From: Stereum hirsutum FP-91666 SS1 | Lineage: Eukaryota; Basidiomycota; Agaricomycetes; Russulales; Stereaceae | Assembly: GCF_000264905.1 (NCBI RefSeq) | Contig: NW_006763145.1 | Span: 213,159 to 277,158 of the forward strand | Direction of reading: 5' to 3' | Length of the DNA stretch: 64,000 nt | Shown: positions 55,057 to 64,000 of the stretch, one piece after another | How positions within the stretch are numbered: position 1 is the first letter of the stretch | Layout of the letters: the number at the start of each line of letters is the position of its first letter | Translations under genes and position numbers: made by a program | The notes under the pieces: model-generated | What the model saw: only the letters and a program-made list of their open reading frames with translations | Told to the model about the DNA's origin: nothing | Database searches by the model: none

Positions 55057-58000
55057 TATCCTCTGTCCTCTTATCTTTTCTTCCCGCCCCCAAGCTCTCA
55101 CATATTTCTCCTTCCGTCTTATTTCGTTCTTCACCTCTCGCATCTCTTCCATGCCAACTCCCTCATCTTGCCCTCTCGTGTCTCAACTCACTCGCTATGT
55201 CTTCAATCATCTGTTTGTCCGTCCGTATGCACCTGCCCACCCGTTGATCTTGTATGGAAGGATATCGATATCGTTTTGATTTCTGGATTTCCCGTTTTTG
55301 CGTTCTTTTCTTTTTTGACCTATTGGATTGGATCGAATTGACTCACAGGTATGCATTTATTTCTATTCACTTCCAACTGTATCTTCCGCCCTGGTTCCAT
55401 GTCGTTTTTCTCTCGCCTCTCCACTTCTGATTGCGTACTTATTTTTCCATCCGTTCTCTGACATGATCTTCATGCTGACCTACCTTCGCCCTGCTTTCTC
55501 TCTTCCGGCCCTGGTTCTTGCAGCACAAAGATGATTGGTATCTCCTTTCAAGTTGACCACCGTTCGATGTTCCTATGTCTATATCCCGAATTTCGAAACC
55601 CGTCATCGATGAATTGTACCATAGTTTTCTCTTTCCGTCGCTCCAATGTTTGCTTGCTTTCTATCTACTTTCAACGCTACCCCTACTTACCCACATACTC
55701 ACACATACCAACGCAACAACACCAAGCTACCCATCTGCTTATGATTCAGAATCAAGGTACGGCATATCGAACAAACAGAATTCCATCTTTTGTATGTAGC
55801 TGTCGAGTTGTGGTCATGGTCGATCTGTTACTTAGCTAAGCGCACATGCGGTCGCGATACCTTTATAATCGAGGGCTGCGGTTTTTTTGGTCCTCTAGCT
55901 GTCAGGCTTTGACGTACTTGCATGATGGCCCGATGGGTCCATCCTTTAGCTTCAAGAGGTATGCGTACCTTTCTTTTCCTCAATCAACCAGGCAGTCGAT
56001 ATTCGACGTGATCATACTGGGGAGACACCGTCCGGTAAGCATGTTCCGTCCGACTCCTCCTTGCAATTCCCTCTCCCTGTTACTTACCTCTTCCCCGTCA
56101 ACGCCACCTCCAACGCCACATCGTGTTCCTTGTCACCCCCTGACCACCTCGTCCCCTTCCTTCCTTTTTGGACCTCATTGATGCACGACTGCAGTCCCGT
56201 CTTGTCTTCGACGTCGACCATCTGATCGCTACGTCGCTCAATATCACTGTCATGATGTAAAAAATGGGCAATTCAGGTGAGTTTTCTGATTGGCACAGAA
56301 ACACAAGCACAGGGGATCGCATCCAATCAGAAATCAACTTCAGCCTCAGCCTCGTTCTCTGTGCGTCTAGGCTTCGACCTACGACCTACGGAAAATCATC
56401 CAATAGCGTCCCTCCTGTTTGTCCGTACCGTCAGTGTCCTCCATTCGGTGACTTCCGTCGCAATCTAGGAGGTTTCCTGGAGCATGGGCTGGCCATTTCT
56501 GGAGGTCCGAATCGTACATATGGAGTGTCGCGTCCCTGTTGCAATTCCGACCCGTTCTGATCCTCTGATCGTCTTGATGAGATGGGGATCTCGAGCTCGA
56601 GCTCCGTCTGACAGCCTGGTACTGCGTACGTCGGGATCTGGTGACATCGTAGTGGTTGTGAAATGAAGATCAGATACCGCACGACTGCATAAGGAAAGTC
56701 CTATGAGCGGCGTCTTGGACTTCCGAGTCGAGCACGTACTGAATCATACCATGGTACTTATGCAGTATAGAGTGCCACTGTTGGAGGAAGGGAAGTTTAC
56801 GTTCGTAAGAATTACAAGGTTTGGAAAGTCGAATAAATGTACGACGTACACACGAGTAGAGACTCAGGGGCGGAATAGTTCACAGGTTATTTAAGTTCTG
56901 TACGTACGTGCCGTGGAAAGTGCCAGTGGTGGAAGAAGGTGAAAGATCGAGTAAGGTTTGTGGTTTTGAAAGGAAGAAGGGTCACAGATAAGGAGTCAGC
57001 ATCCTGAGCTTGGAGTTCAAGCTATCGGGCGGAATTCAGTAGGATATGTACCACTCAAAAAGTTTGTGTGCATAGCTTACACTCGAGTAGCAACCAAAAG
57101 CGTGCGGGCATAGCTTACAGTCGAAGAGCGACCAACGGACTTACCATCAATACTAGAAGACGCTACACAAAGACCCACCGCAACTGGGTCTTACCCCGCA
57201 ACAGAGAAAAGACAGCGAACGCTCACCTGTAAGTACTACGACCCTACCCATGGAAACACGAACGCCGCTGCTCATGTCAACGAAGAGTCAGAAAACTGGA
57301 TTTGTGGCGTCGACCCTGCCGTCATTCTGATTTGCTTCGATGTCTATTCAGTGCAAATTTGTCTCCCGCCGAACATCTGTTACCTTTAAGTTTGAGATTG
57401 CTTATGATGGCGTTGTGTTGTCCCAGCCTGGCGCGCTGCGCCTGTGCGTATGGGTAAGCTCTTTGTGGGCGCAAAAATTATCTGGACGTGACACAGGCGG
57501 ATGCAAGCGGTTGCAAGCAATTTAGGCCACGTTTTTCTTGTGAATAATATGGCCAAACTCAGCTTGGCTTCGATTCTCGAACTCGCGCCGATTTGCGGAC
57601 TCTCGCAGTTTCCGGCCTTACCAAACTTCTCGCAAACCACTTGAGAGAAGGAATCAGAACAGATATCGGCAGCGAGGGGAAGTGATCTCTTTCTTCCTTC
57701 GGACTCAGCAGGACGGACTCGAAGAGCTGAGCAGGCTCGGCTGCAATATAACCTTTGAGGATGCAAATTCATGAGAGTGAGTGAATTTGTATTTCATATT
57801 CTTTTTTTGCCATGGCCGGAGCGCGTCTATCGCGGAGATCTTAGAAAGCTTCCTTCCTTCCAAGGGGTGGGTGCTGTCGACCATGGCATGCGCCGTTGAC
57901 AGTTTTAGTTACCGTCTACAATTACCTCCAGCCCGTGGCTTTCTACCAATACATACGACGGACGAATAGACCTCCTATATAGCCCCGCCCTCCACGCTCC

Positions 58001-58187
58001 CGTCGTCGTCCCCTTCCTGCTCATGCACCGGCGCAGAAGCTAGCCCTGGCCCTCTTTCCCCTCCTTTTCCTTCAACTCTTGCCATCCTAGTCACCTTTGC
58101 AGCTCACAAAGCCGTCTCCGCCGGATCGGAACTTGGGCCATTGGTGACCAGCGACGTCCGCTGCATCTGCGACCGCAAGCTCGAGCG
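55057..58187. other. Large intergenic region
   Basis: No convincing gene. The first 700 bp are CT-rich 3' flank. Near 56760-56800 and 56905-56945 a block of about 40 bp (AGTGCCACTGTTGGAGGAAG and a variant) occurs twice. At 57065-57095 and 57102-57134 a block containing GCATAGCTTACA occurs twice in tandem. A minus-strand frame at 57386-57772 is open without features. CTATATAG at about 57975-57982 may be the core promoter of the DUF6534 gene, about 205 bp before its ATG. Confidence 0.45.
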
Positions 58188-60886
58188 ATGAGCAGCCCGT
58201 TCTCCCTCGCCACCGTCCAGGCCCATCCGGACAGGTTCATAGGGCCACAGGCGATGGGCATGTTTCTCGGAGCGCTCGAAATGGGCTTTCTTATGTCCCA
58301 ACTTTGCCGTTTCCTGATGAGAGTCGAGAAAGAGAGTTGGAGCATCAGGGTCATTGTGGCACTGACCGTTTCACTTGCTATGTGAGTTTTCTCTTCGTTA
58401 CTTCCCAAATACTTTCTCTCGTTCAGCGTCATTCTCCTGTGCCTCGACCCATTCTTAACCCAACATTCATGCCATCACACGACACACTTCTATGCCGTTC
58501 TATTATCATTCCCGAGGAGTTCTGCTGACAATGTTCGCATTCGCATCGGCATACACGCTCACTCACCAATATCCACTCTGACCATATAATGTTCTCAACT
58601 TCACACCATCCAGCTTTCAAACCGTGGCAGTGATGTGGGCGTTCTGGGACGTGTTCGTGATGAACTTCGGTGATTGGGTGCGTCATGCTTAATACCTTAC
58701 CTAAAGCCTACTGGACTGCCCAGACTCGGGCGATTCTCATACCCGCTGTAGGAGAATGCATTAACCGACACTTGGGTAACGACGGCACAACCTGTCATGG
58801 TCAGTTTCCTTACTTCCTTCTTCTCCTCCAGACCTTCTGTCTTGAGCCCGACTCGTATCATTGATTTATACGTCACGGTGTTCTGATGGCAATGTTATCT
58901 AGACTGCGTTGTTGGCGTCGCCTGTCCAAGGATTCTTGATCTATCGTTGTTGGCGCGTGAGTTCTAGTTTCGGCTGCGTCTTCTAGCATGCATTATGCCG
59001 TTTGTTCGCTTTGCTGACCCTCGGGGTTTGTTTTGTGGTTCATCTAGCTACTCCAAAGGAAGTGGTACATCATCGTCAGTTATGTTCCCGGCTTCGTAGA
59101 AGATGCGCTAATATATCCTTTTTTTTCGCTCGGGTACTACAGGCTGGACTCGGCGCTTTTGTGGTCGCCTACTTCATTGCTGCCATCAAGTTCACGGTGT
59201 CTATCATACACATAGACTTCACTCAGGATCTGGATACACCAGCAGATGGGACTGTGCCGAAGATCCCTATAGATTCTACCTGTGCGTTCAAGTACTACTC
59301 CTTGAAGAATGGGGTGGAGTGAGCTGATTGCGATTATCACAGACATCCTGACGTTAACTCTTCCGGCTAGTACGCATCTATTCTGATGTTCTCATTCTGG
59401 GTTGCCCGACGCTCACAAATACATACTCTTTTCACTCCGGCCACGAATTAGTTCTCGATGTGCTGCTTACTGGGATATGTAAGTCCTCTTCCCTCCCACT
59501 TCTCCGAAGTATCCAAATGACGAACCTGCTCGCCTCCCAGTGCTCAACTTTCTCCTCCGCTCGCGACATTCCGCCTATTCAGATCGTTTCCAAAATGTAC
59601 GCGTGCCTTTTTTGAACGTCTTCGTCGCATCATTCCTTCCATGCTACTCCCTATATATTGTTTGGGCTCATCTATCCCTCCTCGTCCCCTCTCTGTCATA
59701 CCAGCTTTCTCCTATCACTCCGTTCTGTTCATAATCTCTTTGTCTTTGTCCCTTACATAGTACTATATCCGTGATGTTCGTCTTAAAAGCTGAAGAGCTA
59801 ACACTCATATCATACAGGTGATCTTCCGGCTCATGATGATCGCATGGGAAGCCGCCGTACCGCCATGTCTGTGCGCCATCGTCGCGCTCGTTACATACGT
59901 CACGCTCGTACGTCTCTTCGCACTTCTTGACTCCCTTATCGCCGTTATTCTATCACATTGGTTGACTTACTGCATCTGTGGGTTCGTGCAGCTTGAGAAG
60001 AATTGGTGGGAGACGATGTTTCAGGCTGTCCTTGGGAAGCTATACGTTATTTCGTTGCTTGCGACTCTGTGAGTACGATCTTTGCCTTCGTCTGTTTCCT
60101 TCCATGATGCTCTCCGCAACCCCTCTCCTTTTTGACCCCGAAGCCACCTTTCCGCATCTGCACATCCTTCCAAGTTCCAAGCTTCCTCTTGCCCAAACTC
60201 AGTAGCTGACCAAAGCGGTTATTCATTTCCTCTTGACATGTAGGAACGGCCGTGCAGAGTTGAATAAGTATCATCGGCGGAATGGGATGCCCTCGATTAC
60301 AACCATTCGATCGGCCCATTATGACTATTCGCTTCCTCAGTTCCATAATTTCGCGGTCAATACAGTATGTGCATCCATGTTTCGCTCGCCTTATCACCAC
60401 GGCTCTAACGTCCGTGTTTTTTTTTTGGAAACACAGAAAGTAGCGGACACACCCAACGGCCCCGATGCCTTCCTCTCCGACTCTGATCCCTCTGAACTCG
60501 AAGCAGCTGGCCAGTCCAGCCTACACTACTCCCACTCCCACTCGCGATACAACGATGACTCGTCCGCCGACCCAGAGAGCCTGACAATGCACTCGTCGAC
60601 CTCTAATTCAAATTCAAAAACAAAACGCAAATCGGGGAGTATCAAATCGGGCTCGTTGATCAGTACGGATCTGTCGCATTCGAGACGACATCCGGAGCTA
60701 GGGGGTGAGAGGGTAAGGTTGGACAGTATCGTTGATTTGGACGAGGAAGGGGATGGTGGCCGTGGGAAGGATGATACGACTAAGAGGCGGAGAGAGGAGG
60801 ATGAGCCGTTGGAGCTTGCGCCAGTGCATCTGGATAGTAAAGATAAGGTACATACGCCGGGGAGCGGACGGTTCGAGGTGCTATGA
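58188..60886 (+). CDS. Seven-helix membrane protein, DUF6534 family
   Basis: A basidiomycete-specific polytopic membrane protein. The short luminal/extracellular N-terminus (MSSPFSLATVQAHPDRF) leads to helices IGPQAMGMFLGALEMGFLMS, VIVALTVSLAM, TVAVMWAFWDVFVMNFGDW, then VQGFLIYRCWR and GLGAFVVAYFIAAIKFTV. Next come a segment over CCLLGY, MMIAWEAAVPPCLCAIVALV, and FQAVLGKLYVISLLATLNGR. The last, with its KxYxxSLLxxLNxR end, is the hallmark of DUF6534. A cytosolic tail of about 190 residues follows, Ser/His-rich and then Lys/Glu-rich, ending GSGRFEVL. Introns are frequent and some exons are very small, so internal boundaries (58.7-59.5 kb) are approximate. No ligand or function is known for the family. 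A receptor-like topology is an inference from helix count only. Confidence 0.75.
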
Positions 60887-61353
60887 GTTTTGTATCTTGA
60901 GCCGCTAGGGCAAGAGATGTGCTGATTAGTGTTGTTGCTTTCTTGGTTTTGTGAAGCGCTTGAGCGAGCGGGACGAGGCGATGCAGAGCGCAGCGCCCGC
61001 CTTTCGCTCTGTAATTGTAGGTCTATTCATCCGGGTCAGGTTGGGCACTATGGACTATCTTCATTCATACATATATGCATGCATACGTACATACCGGATT
61101 TATGGGTGTTTACATAGGAGTGTGGCTTGTTCGGATTTTCTGAGCCTGCATGCAGAACGGTGTGAAGACGGTGATTGCCAATCCATCATCAAGGTTCTTA
61201 TCTTATCTCTACCATCAAAGCGCTTGCACCGCCACTTGGGAGCGCCGAGCGTCGTCGTCATAGTCCCTGAAATCTGTTTTCCTTTCTCTCCATACACTCT
61301 ATCCTCTATACCACCAACACCCTACAGGTCAGTACCCAGCCTTCCTCCTAACA
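60887..61353. other. Intergenic region
   Basis: Short tandem-oriented gap. It contains a CATACATATATGCATGCATACGTACATAC-like simple-sequence patch near 61065-61095. No gene or RNA is supported. Confidence 0.5.
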
Positions 61354-62945
61354 ATGTTTAACAAAAGATATTCACAGATGACAGAACCCCGTTTCGGACA
61401 CCGACTGATCTCGAAGATGGCACCGTGGAAGAGCAACATCGAGGACGTGAGGCAGAACCTGCACGACGCGGCTGCCAAGGCCAAAGCGCACGCTCATGAC
61501 ATGAAGGTGGAGCTCAAGTGCGTCGATCTAAAGATCCAGTTTATTGGCGCGTCAGGGTTGCCGAAGATGGATGTTGTTGGGACGGCGGATCCGTTCTTCA
61601 CTGCGGACATTGACGGTCAGATCAAGTATATGTGGGTACTCGTGCCATTTATCGTCATTTTCGTATTATTTTCGGCTTCTAAATCCGGGTCGCGTTGGGC
61701 TGACATCATTACCTGTGGTATGCTTGCGACGATAGATCAGAGGTGAAGGCGAACACGCTCAGTCCTGTGTGGAACGAGGTGTGGAACGTCAAGAACGTAC
61801 CCATTACTGCCATGCTCCACGTCGCGGTCATGGACAAAGATAACGGTCCCACGGACGATACCATTGGAGGCTTCCAGATCACCGTCTCCCCCGGTGCGAA
61901 AGAGGCAGAGATCGAAGGTTCCGTCTTGAAACGTGCCAAGGGTACGTTCTGGCTCAAGGTTCGTACGAATAACGCTGCTCTACTTGTTTCTGCAGCACTG
62001 ACGAGCAAGTGATAGATCGACGTGACAGAGCCTGCAGATACTAAAGTCCCCCAGTACACCTTCGATGGTCCCATCCGTTTCTCGCGACACTTCTCCCCCA
62101 CGGTCGGTAGACTCACGAGCGTCAACGACGAGCGCCTATATTCCACCTGGAAAATGTACCTCAAGGGTGTACCACTCATCTTCGGCGACTTCCAACAGCC
62201 GTGGAACCACGGTTACCAAGCCGCACAGACCATCTTCGGTACGGGTCCGTCCTCATTTGCTGTACGGTCTGGTATCCAAGCTGGCCACAAGATGCTGTAC
62301 GCTCGTCGAACCACCAACGGCTTCGGAACGATCGAGTCAGCGGCGGACGTGCACCATATCCTTCAAGGAGGACGAAACCCGAACTCCCCTGTCGCGTCAG
62401 CTTCCCCTGCCACGCCACACCACAGAGTCAAGCCCGCCGTATACACCTATGTCATCGCCGTCGAAGACTCGAGCTTCAGGTTCTCCGAGACCGGCGCCGC
62501 CTTCTTCGTCGACTTTGCCTCGAAGCACGCGTTACATTCGAACTGCGCGGAGACGGTACGGTACAGCGGGGAGTTTCATCCCCGTCCGAAGGGCGGCTGG
62601 CAGAACTTCAGCGATGAGACGCCGGACGAGAGTGTCGATTGGGAGTTGGTGATCGATAATAATTCGGGGACGTATTCGCCCGATAAGGCGATGCTCCCCA
62701 AGCTCAAGCAGCTTTTGGAGTACAATTTCCCGGGGTTCGGGATCTATGCGTTAGACCATGAGGATCCGCAGCTGAAGGAGAGCAGGGAGGCGTGCAGGAA
62801 TTATGCGTTGCAGTATAGGGCGGTGAAAAAGGAGGAGTTACAGCCGCATTTGAAAGAGGGAGAAGAGACGTTGATGCACCATGCGTCGGTCAAGGGGGAG
62901 CAGGTCGAGTCGGAAGCTGCGGAGGTGCCGGGGATCAATTCTTGA
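61354..62945 (+). CDS. C2-domain protein with large uncharacterised C-terminal domain
   Basis: The ATG at 61354 (MFNKRYSQ) is used. The next ATG (61378, MTEPRFGHR) is an equally possible start. After an amphipathic Ala/Lys helix comes a C2 domain: LKIQFIGASGLPKMDVVG, TADPFFTADIDG, spliced (61631-61740) to SEVKANTLSPVWNEVWNV, then HVAVMDKDNGPTDDTIGG. The Asp residues of KMD, TADPF and MDKDNGPTDD match the calcium-binding loops, so calcium-dependent binding to membrane phospholipids is likely. After a second intron (about 61959-62012) a domain of about 300 residues follows (GPIRFSRHFSPTVGRLTS, KGVPLIFGDFQQPWNHGYQ, VIAVEDSSFRFSETGAAFFV, VDWELVIDNNSGTYSPDK). It is known only as a fungal partner of C2. 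The total is about 490 residues, with no signal peptide. Confidence 0.8.
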
Positions 62946-64000
62946 GTCTTCACGGCTTGTCTCCTTTCGTTATTGATCCTAAGAACGGTATGAGTTGGAC
63001 TGTATTCGTTGCTTCCTTTCGGATCGTGTTCTAATTGTATTCTTTCTACCTATGCGATACCTACAGTTCGTGTCCTACTATTACTTATGGTGTATGTAAA
63101 ATGCTCTATTTACTATTGTCTCTACTGCCCTGCGCTGTTCATTATTTATTTACTACTTTTTTTTGACTGTGACTACACCATGGAGTACGCGAGAGTCAGC
63201 GCGTTGAGAGCGGTTTGACATTCTCGTCGCTTTGAGTTTCACTCAAGTGCTCATAGATATCCTGGAGTGGGATGCTGAGAGTTATCGCCAAAGTACTACG
63301 GTGTACGATTATCGACATACGGTACGCCACTGTCAATCAATGTTCCCATTACTAAGGCGTTGTACGCTGAAATCCTCGGCAACGTATCCTTGGATATAGT
63401 GTCCAGTTATGAATCATCAAGTTGACCATCGTTCCAGCTATTCTACGCATTTTGAACCATATCCTCTAGGAACGTCCTTCGGCGTTATCACCTTTCGCCC
63501 GGTCATATACGGATTGAGGGGACGGCCCAGACGTTAATGTGGAGTTCGAGCTATGCCAGCGGAGAACATAAGTAGAAGATATCATTTTAAATAGACCATG
63601 TTTGAACCAATGTACATCGCGTTTTCCCGATGTACATTCAAGAAACCATGATGAATAAATGTTGGAGTTCAGAGTTGCCGAGGTATAAATTCAGTGTAGA
63701 CTCAATGTACACTCAGGGTCAGTCATTCACTGTATCAGGCATACTAGTGGGCTGAGAATGCCTGTATATGCTAGAGGATCTGCCATGGGTATCCGAATGT
63801 TCTCTTTGAACTGTCCCAGAGAGCTGGGAGGTGACGATCGTGGCAACACACAACTATCAAGCGACAAATATGCAGAGGCCCCTGCCTGTGGCGGGGTGGT
63901 CGTGCCTGTGAGGGTCTATGAGAGTCATCCAGTGTGGCCCGGATGCTAAATCAGAATATACATTCATGGGTGCACGAATGAAAGCCCAATGAATATTCAA
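62946..64000. other. Intergenic region to the window end
   Basis: This holds the T-rich 3' flank of the C2 gene (a TTTTTTTT run near 63157) and then featureless sequence. The frame at 63758-63949 has no motif. No gene is supported. Confidence 0.5.

Overview
This 64 kb window is nuclear DNA from a filamentous basidiomycete, almost certainly an Agaricomycete (mushroom-forming fungus). The evidence is intron-dense genes with short GT-AG introns (mostly about 45-90 nt), compact intergenic regions, and lineage-typical families: a DUF6534-type seven-helix membrane protein, paired sedolisin (S53) proteases, F-box-like/LRR proteins, a PARP-domain family and a large MULE-type transposase of the kind amplified in agarics. 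No rRNA, tRNA, CRISPR array or organellar sequence was recognised. Gene coordinates run from start to stop codon and include introns. Exon joins were inferred by hand from reading frame and GT-AG signals.

Layout. 0-1.7 kb: the end of an unidentified gene and gene-poor sequence. 1.7-5.7 kb: a head-to-head pair, a Rad7-type nucleotide-excision-repair protein (minus) and a PARP catalytic-domain protein with an acidic tail (plus), sharing a promoter of about 146 bp that contains a palindromic ACGCGT (MCB-like) site. 6.4-8.9 kb: a Ser/Thr kinase gene with an apparent one-base frameshift. 9.9-13.3 kb: a coiled-coil/disordered protein (minus). 14.6-16.2 kb: a TPR-like helical protein. 16.5-18.4 kb: a MYND zinc-finger gene and its upstream region, both duplicated in inverted and permuted order at 29.8-31.4 kb, where the MYND copy is broken. 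19.1-24.1 kb: an apparently complete MULE-like DNA transposon with palindromic ends. 25.6-26.5 kb: a proline-rich single-exon protein. 27.6-28.5 kb: three diverged tandem repeats of about 300 bp in a large gene-free stretch.

34.2-40.6 kb: two tandem secreted sedolisin proteases, each with a signal peptide and a TATA box. 41.5-45.5 kb: two convergent F-box-like/LRR genes with an unexplained open frame between them. 46.2-49.3 kb: an MFS transporter whose third-helix region is interrupted by an intron carrying a 426 bp MITE with an 8 bp target-site duplication. 51.9-55.1 kb: a 1059-residue single-exon acidic disordered protein. 58.2-60.9 kb: the DUF6534 membrane protein. 61.4-62.9 kb: a C2-domain protein.

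As a unit, the window is ordinary euchromatic gene space carrying two class II mobile elements and one segmental duplication. The genes do not form a metabolic cluster. The only plausible functional coupling is the divergent Rad7/PARP pair, both linked to DNA-damage responses by family. The most striking structural signals are the permuted inverted duplication, the intact MULE element, and the MITE captured in the transporter intron.
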